Positions 1 to 6,802 of a DNA stretch of 7,470 nt are shown in pieces. A program made the translations under genes and the position numbers. The DNA comes from Prevotellaceae bacterium. GTDB lineage: Bacteria; Bacteroidota; Bacteroidia; Bacteroidales; UBA932. The notes under the pieces are model-generated. The model was not told the origin of the DNA. It did no database searches and saw only the letters and a program-made list of their open reading frames with translations. The first letter of the stretch is position 1, and the number at the start of each line of letters is the position of its first letter. Location of the stretch: NCBI GenBank assembly GCA_031279735.1, contig JAITHX010000243.1, positions 1 through 7,470 of the forward strand, written 5' to 3'.

Positions 1-1
1 C

Positions 2-823
2 TCTTATTCTCAAAATGAAGCTGCCGACAAAGCGGTGGATCTCTACAATCAGACCGTACAGGCGGCACAGTCGGAAGACTTTGCAACGGCAATAGCAAAA
101 GCTAAGGAGGCTTACGAAACTGCCAAAACCGCCGAAGGCGCCGAAGAGACCAAAACCAATCTCGAAAAGCTGCTTCCGAAGCTCTATTTGAGCAAAGCTA
201 AAAAGGACTTGGACGACGACAAGTTCGACGAGGCTTTGAACGCTTACAAACAAGCTGAGGACGAAGCGAAGAAGCTCAACGACGCCGAAACCGCGAAGGA
301 TGCCGCCGCCGCTACGATAAAGGTTTATCTAAAGCAGGCCGACCAGCTTTATTCCAACAACGAGTTCGACGCCGCAATCAAGGCTTTCGACAAGGCTTTG
401 GCTATAGATTCGTCCGACGCCAAGATTTATCAGATCAAAGCGTCAGCGTTTCAGAAGAAAGGCGCGACAGACGATGCGGTAAAGGCTTTTGAAAAAGCGC
501 GCGATGTTGCCTCCGCTACCGGCAACAGCTCGGTTGCCAACAGTTCCGTTTCGCAGCTTGCCGCCATCTTCACCAAGGCGGCAGCCGAAGCCCAGAAAAC
601 CAAGAAATGGGCGGACGTGGTGAAGAACGCGGAGAAAGTTCTGGAATATAAGCCCGGCGACGGAACAGCGCTGAAACTTATCGACCTCGGAAACTATCAG
701 CAGGGCGCAGCGCTGCAGGCTACCAACAAAACTAAAGCCTGCCAGTTCTTCAAAAAGGTTAAAACCGACGAGAAGATGAAAGCCGGCGCCGCCGCAGCTC
801 TCAAAGCGCTGGGATGCAGTTAG
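2..823 (+). CDS. TPR-repeat protein, probably exported (5' end outside window)
   Basis: The reading frame is open from the first full codon (base 2) to a TAG at 821-823, so the gene almost certainly begins upstream. A GTG at 35 could be read as a start, but eleven in-frame codons precede it without a stop and no ribosome site is evident. The 273 visible residues are Ala/Lys/Asp-rich and helical, with tetratricopeptide-like repeats. The clearest pair, counted from the GTG, spans about residues 95-160, with the pattern A-x-x-L-Y-x-x-x-E-[FY]-x-x-A-I-x-x-F-x-x-A-L. Weaker units lie near 50-80 and 173-205. TPR arrays are protein-protein interaction scaffolds; the partner cannot be told. The C-terminal part has two cysteines (C236, C261), which would suit a disulfide in an exported protein, but the region that would hold a signal peptide is missing. 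The gene ends at a heptad repeat and an intrinsic terminator, so it is the last of its transcript. Function is otherwise unknown. Confidence 0.8.
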   Translation, partial: SYSQNEAADKAVDLYNQTVQAAQSEDFATAIAKAKEAYETAKTAEGAEETKTNLEKLLPKLYLSKAKKDLDDDKFDEALNAYKQAEDEAKKLNDAETAKDAAAATIKVYLKQADQLYSNNEFDAAIKAFDKALAIDSSDAKIYQIKASAFQKKGATDDAVKAFEKARDVASATGNSSVANSSVSQLAAIFTKAAAEAQKTKKWADVVKNAEKVLEYKPGDGTALKLIDLGNYQQGAALQATNKTKACQFFKKVKTDEKMKAGAAAALKALGCS

Positions 824-825
824 GA

Positions 826-853
826 AATTAAGAATTAAAAATTAAGAATTACT
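826..853 (+). repeat. Degenerate AATTAAG heptad repeat
   Basis: Four consecutive seven-base units begin three bases after the TPR stop codon: AATTAAG, AATTAAA, AATTAAG and AATTACT. They belong to the same AATTANG family as the arrays at 2122-2233 and 6803-7084, here short and decayed. The sequence GGAAATTAAGAATTAA at 823-838 recurs inverted at 2134-2149 and 2176-2191, on the far side of the Fic gene. Confidence 0.8.
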
Positions 854-861
854 TGCAGAAC

Positions 862-890
862 AAAACCCCGACGAACTGCGTCGGGGTTTT
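862..890 (+). terminator. Intrinsic terminator after the TPR gene
   Basis: A perfect 12-bp stem pairs AAAACCCCGACG (862-873) with CGTCGGGGTTTT (879-890) around the five-base loop AACTG. The right arm ends in four T residues, giving the GC-rich-stem-plus-U-run form of a Rho-independent terminator. It lies 39 bases after the TPR stop and 35 bases before the Fic start, so it should separate the two transcripts. Because the left arm begins with AAAA, the structure could also stop transcription from the minus strand, although no minus-strand gene ends here. Confidence 0.9.
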
Positions 891-924
891 AATGAAATAT
901 AAAATGACTGATATGATTTGAAAT

Positions 925-1920
925 ATGACCGAACCCGTTTACACAATCAGCACCCGCGCCATCGACCTCATGGCAAAGATTGCCGAAAAAGTCGGCGAAT
1001 TAAAAGGATCGGGCGAATACAGCCGCAATTTGCGCCTGCGGAAAATCAATCGCCTTCGGTCTATTCAATCATCGCTGGCAATTGAAAACAACACGCTCAC
1101 GCTTGGACAGGTGACTGATATTATTGAAGGCAAGCGGGTTTTGGGTTTACCGCACGAAATACAGGAAGTAAAGAATGCGTATCAGGCATACGAACATTTG
1201 CTTGAATATGATCCTTACAAAGTCAAAGATTTTTTGAAAGCCCACCAATTTATGACTACTCAACTGGTTAAGGACGCCGGACATTTCCGCTCGCAGGGAG
1301 TTGGAGTTTTTGAAGGTTCAAAACTGATCCACGCAGGTGCAAGTTATCAATTTGTTCCGCAACTGATTACGGATCTACTCGCTTGGGCAAAGAAAACAGA
1401 TATACATCCGATAATAAAAAGTTCTATCGTACACTTTGAAATAGAGTTTATCCACCCGTTTATGGATGGCAATGGCAGAATCGGACGGCTTTGGCAAACG
1501 CTTATCCTTTCGAAATGGAACGAACTTTTTGCTTGGCTGCCGGTGGAAACCGTTGTTTATGAAAATCAACAGGGATACTATGATGCTTTGGCGACTTCAC
1601 AGAAAGCAGGCGATTCGGAATCTTTTATCGAATTTATGCTTAATGCCATTTTGCAGGCATTGGAAGAATTGCCGATACGCAAAATTACCGATATATTTAC
1701 CGATATAAATACCGATAAACTTTCCAAAGCCGAACTGGAATTTTTGGAACAGATTGCCGGCTACATAGATAAGAATGGCGAAATAACCAACTATCGCGCC
1801 CGACTGTTGACCAATAAATCAGATGCGAGCGTGAAGAAATATTTTGCCAAATTTGTGGAAATCGGTATTCTGAAAGTGGAAGGGAAGAATAAGGGACGGA
1901 AGTATTTAATCACCCCGTAG
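925..1920 (+). CDS. Class II Fic-domain protein (probable AMP transferase) with C-terminal winged helix
   Basis: This 331-residue protein carries the Fic active-site motif HPFMDGNGRIGR at residues 177-188. His177 is the expected catalytic base, Asp181 the metal ligand, and the GNGR loop holds the nucleotide phosphates. Fic enzymes usually transfer AMP from ATP to a Ser, Thr or Tyr hydroxyl of a target protein. An N-terminal Fic_N-type region (about 1-90) contains SLAIEN at 50-55, which fits the inhibitory motif (S/T)xxxE(G/N). Glu54 would block productive ATP binding, making this a self-inhibited class II Fic that needs no separate antitoxin; none is encoded nearby. The target-binding flap is about 133-148. 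Residues 262-331 look like a winged-helix DNA-binding domain, as in many proteins of this layout. ATG at 925 is the first good start; no clear Shine-Dalgarno is seen, as is common in Bacteroidota. The gene is AT-richer than its neighbours and sits alone between a terminator and repeats, suggesting acquisition. The target is unknown. Confidence 0.93.
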   Translation: MTEPVYTISTRAIDLMAKIAEKVGELKGSGEYSRNLRLRKINRLRSIQSSLAIENNTLTLGQVTDIIEGKRVLGLPHEIQEVKNAYQAYEHLLEYDPYKVKDFLKAHQFMTTQLVKDAGHFRSQGVGVFEGSKLIHAGASYQFVPQLITDLLAWAKKTDIHPIIKSSIVHFEIEFIHPFMDGNGRIGRLWQTLILSKWNELFAWLPVETVVYENQQGYYDALATSQKAGDSESFIEFMLNAILQALEELPIRKITDIFTDINTDKLSKAELEFLEQIAGYIDKNGEITNYRARLLTNKSDASVKKYFAKFVEIGILKVEGKNKGRKYLITP

Positions 1921-1950
1921 TGCATAAACTCTCTGTTCGAATTTTCAGCG

Positions 1951-2026
1951 CGCGGATGACGCGGATTTGAATCTGTGTAAATCTGTCAAATCCGCGTCAT
2001 CCGCGTCATCTGTGTCATCTGTGTGC
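1951..2026. repeat. Nine-base repeat array forming a 20-bp-stem inverted repeat
   Basis: Bases 1951-1970 and 1986-2005 are perfectly complementary over 20 bp, with a 15-base loop. The right half is made of nine-base units of the form NNATCYGYG: six in a row from 1970 to 2023, shifting from ATCTGTG to ATCCGCG and back. The left arm is the inverted counterpart. There is no T-run after either arm, so this is not a standard terminator, though a transcript would fold strongly. It begins 31 bases after the Fic stop. Bases 2027-2110, between this element and the heptad arrays, hold nothing I recognise beyond a lone AATTATG at 2092-2098. Confidence 0.85.
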
Positions 2027-2110
2027 TAAAAAACCGAACGACATCCTTTATAAGTTATTTCTAACACATCCGACGGACGCGACGAAAATAGAATTATGAA
2101 CCGTCCGATT

Positions 2111-2239
2111 TTCCGTCAGGCAATTCTTAATTCTTAATTCTTAATTTCCGTCAGGCAATTCTTAATTCTTAATTCTTAATTCTTAATTTCCTCATGGCAA
2201 TTCATAATTCATAATTCATAATTCATAATTCATAATTTC
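2111..2239. repeat. Three composite heptad arrays (3, 4 and 5 copies)
   Basis: Three tandem units each open with a leader related to TTCCGTCAGGC and continue with seven-base repeats. Unit 1 has AATTCTT three times (2122-2142), unit 2 has AATTCTT four times (2157-2184), and unit 3, with the altered leader TTCCTCATGGC, has AATTCAT five times (2199-2233). Each ends in AATTTC. Read on the minus strand the heptads are AATTAAG and AATTATG. The third array overlaps the 3' end of mfd and supplies its stop codon. On either strand both heptad types contain TAA or TGA, and seven is not a multiple of three, so any reading frame entering an intact array meets a stop within about 21 bases. Confidence 0.9.
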
Positions 2240-5200
2240 AAAAAGCGTTTTCGCTGCTTCGGCGTGCGACTTCACCTCTCTGACCAGAAGCGAGAGTTTC
2301 TGGGCGTTTTCCTTGATTTTGAATCGTGCGGGATTGTTATGAACGTATTGGATTATTTTCCGAAAAATCGGCGAAGCGTAGTAGGGCGACTGCCGGCTGG
2401 AAGGAAAATACAGAAACATGAGTCCGTTCTTTATCATTATCCGTTCAAATCCGAGCGATATTGCCAGCCGTCGCAGGACGACTGCCTGCAGCAGCTCTTC
2501 CGCTTCGCGGGGAAGTTTGCCGAATCGGTCGATCAGCTCTTTGCGGAAGACCTCAACTTTGCGTTCGTCGTCCAGTCCGTCTATTTCTCTGTACAGGCGG
2601 AGTTTTTCCGTCATGTTCGATACATATCCGTCGGGGAGGCAGGCTTCGATGTCGCTGTCGATGTGCGAATCGGCGATGAACGCCGTTTTCTCCTCGCCTG
2701 CTGTTCCCGCTTCGCCTCCGGTTTCGTCGCGCAGCTCCATGATAGCCTCGTCCAGAATCTTCTGATACATTTCAAACCCTATTTCGGTGATGAATCCGCT
2801 TTGTTCGCCGCCGAGAAGATTGCCGGCGCCGCGTATGTCCAAATCCTGCATGGCGATGCCGAATCCGCTGCCGAGTTCCGAAAATTCTTCTATTGCTTTC
2901 AGTCGTCGTCGCGCGTCGGAGGTGAGCAGGATTGGCGGAGGGGCAAGCAGATAGCAGTAGGCTTTGCGGTTGCTGCGTCCCACACGCCCGCGCAGCTGAT
3001 GGAGTTCGCTCAGTCCGAACGAATGGGCGCCGTTGATTATTATGGTATTCACGTTGGGTATGTCGAGTCCGGATTCGATTATCGTTGTGGCGACGAGCAC
3101 GTCATACTGTCCGTCGATAAAATCCGTCATGATTTCTTCCAGCCGCGCGCCCTCCATCTGTCCGTGCGCCACAACGGTTTTAGTTCCGGGCGCCACGCGG
3201 CGTATCAGTTTCTCCATATCGTCTATGTCCTTTATGCGATTGTGAATGAAAAACACCTGTCCGCCGCGTTTGCACTCGTATTCCACCGCGTCGCGGACAA
3301 TCGTTTCCGAGAACTCGTGAACTTCCGTCGTAATAGGGATTCGGTTTGGCGGCGGCGTGTTTATCACCGAAAGGTCGCGCGCTCCGAGCAGCGAGAACTG
3401 CAGGGTGCGCGGAATGGGCGTTGCCGTGAGTGTCAGCGTATCGACGTTGATTCTTCTCTTTCGGATACGTTCTTTCGACTGCACCCCGAAACGCTGTTCC
3501 TCGTCAACTATCAGCAGTCCGAGGTCTTTGAACGCCACATCCGCGCTCAGCAGCCGGTGGGTGCCTACTATTATCTCCGTTTTGCCCTCTTTGAGCAGTT
3601 CGAGCGAATGTTTGATGTCCTTGCTCGACTTCATCCGGCTGATGAAGTCGATGTTCACCGGAAAGTCCGCCAGTCGCGACTTGAACGACTTATAGTGCTG
3701 GAGGGCGAGAATTGTGGTCGGCACGAGAACGGCAACCTGTTTTCCGTCGGCAGCCGCTTTGAACGCTGCGCGTATCGCTATTTCCGTTTTCCCGAATCCC
3801 ACGTCGCCGCACACTAGTCTGTCCATCGGATAAGACTGTTCCATGTCCCGCTTCACGGCTGCGGTTGTCTTCAGCTGGTCGGGAGTGTCCTCATAGATAA
3901 ACGACGCTTCGAGCTCGTGCTGCAAATACGAATCGGGCGAACAGGCGAACCCCGGCGTAGCCTTGCGTTTCGCATACAGGACTATAAGCTCGGCGGCAAT
4001 ATCTTTGATTTTCTTTTTTGCGGTTAGCTTCAGTCTGTTCCACGCGCCGGAACCGGGCTTGTAGATTTTCGGCGGCGCGGCGTCGGAATGTCTGAACTTG
4101 GAGATGCGGTGCAGCCCTTGCAGATTGACCAGAATAGTATCGTTGTCGGCGTAGATGATGCGCACCATTTCGCGCTTTCTGCCGTTGACGTCGATTTTCA
4201 CCAGTCCTCCGAACACTCCGACGCCGTGGTCGATATGCACCACATAGTCGCCGACGTTCAGCCCCGAAAGTTCCTGCGCCGTAATCGCGCTGCTCTTTGC
4301 CGTTTCCCCGCGAATCCGGTAGCGGTGGTGACGCTGAAAGATTTGATGATCGGTGTAACAGCAGGTTCGGGAACCCGCATCCGCAAACCCCTCGTGGAGC
4401 GAAGCGTTGACATGGACGAAATGCGGCACTGCGCCTTTAGCCGCCGAAGCGAATATATTCCTCAGACGCTCTATCTGATTCGCGTTCTCCGAAAGAATTG
4501 CGACAAGGAATCCCGCCTCGATGCGGGCAAGCATGTCGCGCGCGAGCAGATCGAACTTTTTGTTGAACGCGGGCTGGGGCTGGGAATCGAACTTCACGGC
4601 GTTTTTCGCGGAAGAGGCGTTGAAACAAATCGAGCGCAGTTTGGCTATCGAGGCGGCGAAGGATTTTCCGGAAATCAGACGCGGACGGGCTGCGCCGTCG
4701 TTCACTGCAAGATTCAGGCTGTCCGACAGGCTGTCGATGATGTCGGCAGTGAGTTTGCGGTCTTCGGTCCACACGGTGGCGTTCTTCGGGAGGAAGTCGG
4801 GAAGAGGGATTTCGGCAGCCTCTTCGATTCGGCGGATGTTCGAGGTGACGACTGCCGCCTGCACCCGTGCGTCGGAAAACTGAGTGTTCACGTCGAACGT
4901 GCGCGTCGATTCCACCTCGTCGCCAAAGAACTCAATGCGATACGGCTTGCCCGACGAAAACGAAAACACGTCGAAAATATATCCCCGCATCGCATACTGC
5001 CCCGGTTCGCACACGAAATCGGAGCGTTCAAACTCCTGCAGTTCCAGCATTTCGGCGAGGAAAGCGGGATCGATCCTGTCGCCGGCGGCAATCCGGATTG
5101 TTTTCTGCTGCAAAGCCTTGTTCGAGGGTACGGTTTCCGCCGCCGCTTCGGGAAAAGTGACCACGGCGAGAGTTTCGACCCCCGACGCGATACGTTCCAT

Positions 5201-5740
5201 TATCCTTGCGCGATGCACGATGCCCGACGAATCTTCGCGTCCGTAGCGGCTGTTGCGCTTGAACGACGAGGGAAGAAAAAGCACCCGATGGTTTGCCGGA
5301 TCGTCGTCGTCGCTGCCCGCGTCAGGATGCAGCAGTCTGAACAGATCGCCGTAGAAATAGGCAGCCGTTTCGCTGTCGTTGAACACAAAGAGATGCACCC
5401 CCTTTCTCTTGGCGACAAGTCCGGCGGACAGCGCGGCTTTCAGCGAGCCGGCAATATTTTTGAGATTGATTTGACTTTCGCCCGCATCGAAACGCGCGAG
5501 AAGTTCCGCGAATCCTTTCTGGGAGCAAATTCTGTCGGTAAAATCAGTATATCCGGTTCCAGCCTTCGCCGCGCAGCCGTCTGCCGCCTTTTCCTTTTCC
5601 CGCAAGCCGGCGGGCAAATACAAACCGCTCTTCGCGCGATCCTTTTCCGTTTCGGGTTCGACGGGCATTTTGTCGCCCGCCATCGCAATTCCGGAAAAAT
5701 CACTTGTTTCAAAAGAATTAATCATGTTGTTTTTCGACAT
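2216..5740 (-). CDS. mfd: Transcription-repair coupling factor Mfd
   Basis: Mfd is a cytoplasmic ATP-driven DNA translocase. It binds RNA polymerase stalled at a lesion, pushes it off, and recruits UvrA to start nucleotide excision repair. Numbered from the ATG at 5738-5740 (1174 residues, near the 1150 of E. coli Mfd), the UvrB-like N-terminal module is recognisable at about 154-170 (FLPSSFKRNSRYGRED) and 245-283. The RNA-polymerase-interacting CarD-like domain is at about 494-550. The RecG-like SF2 motor follows: Walker A GDVGFGKT 645-652, DEEQ 746-749, TATPIPRT 772-779, QLRGRVGR 915-922, and the translocation motif around 964-982. The C-terminal TRCF domain is about 1025-1140. All motor motifs look intact. 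The frame is open to a TTG at 5828-5830, but a promoter-like -7 box lies inside that stretch. The ATG at 5740 follows GGAAAAAAA and is preferred; ATGs at 5758 and 5725 are alternatives. About 60 residues before the conserved start are charged and not recognised. The final residues MNYEL and the TGA are written by heptad repeat sequence. Confidence 0.96.
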   Translation of the reverse strand: MSKNNMINSFETSDFSGIAMAGDKMPVEPETEKDRAKSGLYLPAGLREKEKAADGCAAKAGTGYTDFTDRICSQKGFAELLARFDAGESQINLKNIAGSLKAALSAGLVAKRKGVHLFVFNDSETAAYFYGDLFRLLHPDAGSDDDDPANHRVLFLPSSFKRNSRYGREDSSGIVHRARIMERIASGVETLAVVTFPEAAAETVPSNKALQQKTIRIAAGDRIDPAFLAEMLELQEFERSDFVCEPGQYAMRGYIFDVFSFSSGKPYRIEFFGDEVESTRTFDVNTQFSDARVQAAVVTSNIRRIEEAAEIPLPDFLPKNATVWTEDRKLTADIIDSLSDSLNLAVNDGAARPRLISGKSFAASIAKLRSICFNASSAKNAVKFDSQPQPAFNKKFDLLARDMLARIEAGFLVAILSENANQIERLRNIFASAAKGAVPHFVHVNASLHEGFADAGSRTCCYTDHQIFQRHHRYRIRGETAKSSAITAQELSGLNVGDYVVHIDHGVGVFGGLVKIDVNGRKREMVRIIYADNDTILVNLQGLHRISKFRHSDAAPPKIYKPGSGAWNRLKLTAKKKIKDIAAELIVLYAKRKATPGFACSPDSYLQHELEASFIYEDTPDQLKTTAAVKRDMEQSYPMDRLVCGDVGFGKTEIAIRAAFKAAADGKQVAVLVPTTILALQHYKSFKSRLADFPVNIDFISRMKSSKDIKHSLELLKEGKTEIIVGTHRLLSADVAFKDLGLLIVDEEQRFGVQSKERIRKRRINVDTLTLTATPIPRTLQFSLLGARDLSVINTPPPNRIPITTEVHEFSETIVRDAVEYECKRGGQVFFIHNRIKDIDDMEKLIRRVAPGTKTVVAHGQMEGARLEEIMTDFIDGQYDVLVATTIIESGLDIPNVNTIIINGAHSFGLSELHQLRGRVGRSNRKAYCYLLAPPPILLTSDARRRLKAIEEFSELGSGFGIAMQDLDIRGAGNLLGGEQSGFITEIGFEMYQKILDEAIMELRDETGGEAGTAGEEKTAFIADSHIDSDIEACLPDGYVSNMTEKLRLYREIDGLDDERKVEVFRKELIDRFGKLPREAEELLQAVVLRRLAISLGFERIMIKNGLMFLYFPSSRQSPYYASPIFRKIIQYVHNNPARFKIKENAQKLSLLVREVKSHAEAAKTLFEIMNYEL

Positions 5741-5747
5741 TTTTTTT

Positions 5748-5784
5748 CCGACAAACATATTCCGACAAACACAATGTCCGACAA
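5748..5784 (-). promoter_or_regulatory. Three TTGTCGG copies in the mfd leader
   Basis: Read on the minus strand, TTGTCGG (as TTTGTCGG in the two copies nearer the start codon) occurs three times between the proposed mfd promoter and the ATG. On the plus strand these are the CCGACAA copies starting at 5748, 5762 and 5778, so spacings are 14 and 16 bases. The copy nearest the gene leads directly into the A-rich stretch before the ATG. They would lie in an approximately 60-base mRNA leader. A regulatory role is only a guess; chance duplication is possible. Confidence 0.35.
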
Positions 5785-5805
5785 TTGATTCGTTCAATTG
5801 CGGCG

Positions 5806-5837
5806 CAAAGGTAGCGATTTTATCGCTCAATTGCGAA
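5806..5837 (-). promoter_or_regulatory. Probable mfd promoter (Bacteroidota type)
   Basis: On the minus strand TACCTTTG (plus-strand 5806-5813) matches the Bacteroidota -7 consensus TAnnTTTG. A weak -33 candidate, TTCG (5834-5837), is 20 bases upstream, within the usual spacing, though the consensus is TTTG or TTG. Transcription would begin near 5800 and give a leader of roughly 60 bases to the ATG at 5740. This argues against translation starting at the TTG at 5830. Confidence 0.6.
5813..5827. promoter_or_regulatory. Perfect inverted repeat in the mfd promoter spacer (operator-like)
   Basis: AGCGAT and ATCGCT form a perfect six-base inverted repeat around TTT. It touches the -7 box and lies between it and the -33 candidate of mfd. 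It is bracketed by a direct repeat of CAATTGCG at 5795-5802 and 5828-5835. The position would suit a repressor site, but no regulator is known for it and the element is short. Confidence 0.35.
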
Positions 5838-5925
5838 TTGCAAATTCATGTTGCGCAAATATGCGGTTTTTGGCACACTGCGCAACCGCCTGCACAATTA
5901 AACGTTATTTTGCAATAAACAACAG

Positions 5926-5953
5926 TTCGCATCAAAAAAAAGCAGTACCTTTG
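5926..5953 (+). promoter_or_regulatory. Probable promoter of the HU-like gene
   Basis: TACCTTTG at 5946-5953 matches the Bacteroidota -7 consensus TAnnTTTG and is identical to the box proposed for mfd. The best upstream element is a weak TTCG at 5926-5929, 16 bases away, slightly short of the usual spacing. Transcription would start near 5960, leaving a leader of about 70 bases. That leader holds a small hairpin at 5978-5993 (CCGCT and AGCGG around TTCAAG) with no clear role. Confidence 0.6.
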
Positions 5954-6031
5954 AGCCGTTTTTAAAAGCGAAACATGCCGCTTTCAAGAGCGGATAAAAA
6001 ACAGTAATACAATATTTAGCAACATTAAGAT

Positions 6032-6793
6032 ATGAACTTTGTATATCCATTGAAAGATAAGATGCATAGCGTGATAGCGAAATTCGTGCCTGCATGTCTG
6101 CCCGGCGCGAAGAAAAAGTACAACGCGAAAGTCATGCATAAAGACGTGCTCGACATCAAGGGCGTTGCCGGAAAGGCGCAAGCCTACAATGTTGAAACGC
6201 CTCCCGATAGGATCATCGAAGGCTTCAACGCCGCGATGAATCTTATCTTTTACCTCCTCTCCGACGGATATTCTTTCGAATGCGACATGTTCAGCATCGG
6301 AATCGGCGTTCCGGGCGAATACTCCGGCACCGAAGAGCGTCTCCCCGAAGGCGTTCATCCCCATGTACTGATCAGAACGAAAAAACCTCTGAACGAGTAT
6401 ATCAAGAATAACGTGAAGGTGATTTTCGACGGAATCTACGAAGAGGACGGAATTATCGACAAGATCAAGGACGAGGAATCCAAAGCCGACAACTCGACGA
6501 TTACTCGCGGCTTTGTTGTTACCTTAACAGGCAAGGGACTGAAAATTGCTTGCGACAAGGAACACGCCGCACAAACCGGCGCTTTCTTCGCCAGCGCCGA
6601 CGAAGAGGAAACGCCCGCCAAGGCAATAGTGAAGAACACGGGACTCGAGGTCAAACTCATAGTGCCGGACACTCTCGTTCCCGATGCCCTGTATGCGATT
6701 ATTCTGCGCACGCAGTCGGCCGTGACACATTCGTGCAACATCGTGAAAGCAATCAGGGAAGTGCGAACCGACTGCATACTGAAGGCTAAATAG
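6032..6793 (+). CDS. HU-like DNA-binding protein with C-terminal DUF4469-type domain
   Basis: The 253-residue protein has no signal peptide or membrane segment and should be cytoplasmic. Its order matches a family common in Bacteroidota. A basic N-terminal part (about 1-50, with KKKYNAKV at 27-34) leads into an HU/IHF-like fold: the helical PPDRIIEGFNAAMNLIFYLLSDGY near 57-80, then strands through about 125. After a charged linker comes a DUF4469-type beta domain (about 155-250), with RGFVVTLTGKGLKIA at 159-173, a GAFF segment at 183-186, and a basic tail near 240-253. Relatives are usually annotated as HU-like or DUF4469 proteins, and their exact role is not established; binding to bent or structured DNA is inferred from the fold. 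The ATG at 6032 is the first in frame after the promoter and has only an A-rich upstream stretch. It is divergent from mfd and ends ten bases before a large heptad array. I assign this family from sequence pattern, without a search. Confidence 0.72.
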   Translation: MNFVYPLKDKMHSVIAKFVPACLPGAKKKYNAKVMHKDVLDIKGVAGKAQAYNVETPPDRIIEGFNAAMNLIFYLLSDGYSFECDMFSIGIGVPGEYSGTEERLPEGVHPHVLIRTKKPLNEYIKNNVKVIFDGIYEEDGIIDKIKDEESKADNSTITRGFVVTLTGKGLKIACDKEHAAQTGAFFASADEEETPAKAIVKNTGLEVKLIVPDTLVPDALYAIILRTQSAVTHSCNIVKAIREVRTDCILKAK

Positions 6794-6802
6794 CCCCCGT
6801 AT

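Noticed and set aside
912..920. TATGATTTG as a -7 promoter box for the Fic gene
   Set aside because: The spacer between TA and TTTG is three bases rather than two, and transcription would begin at the start codon itself. I could not place a convincing Fic promoter.
904..921. Five-codon upstream open frame (MTDMI) before the Fic gene
   Set aside because: It is too short, has no ribosome site and shows no feature of a leader peptide; a chance frame is the simplest reading.
1375..1708. Small open frames on both strands within the Fic gene
   Set aside because: They overlap the conserved Fic coding region in other frames and have no family features or start signals.
925..1920. Fic gene as half of a toxin-antitoxin pair
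   Set aside because: No small antitoxin gene lies on either side, and the protein contains its own inhibitory motif.
823..2191. Insertion sequence or transposon carrying the Fic gene
   Set aside because: The flanking inverted sequence is the general heptad repeat of this genome segment, and there is no transposase and no clear target-site duplication.
2264..5788. Two very long plus-strand open frames (517 and 566 codons) opposite mfd
   Set aside because: They lie exactly in codon register with mfd, where a stop arises only from a TTA, CTA or TCA codon in mfd. The frames reflect avoidance of those codons; mfd itself has all expected motifs, and the antisense proteins look like shadows.
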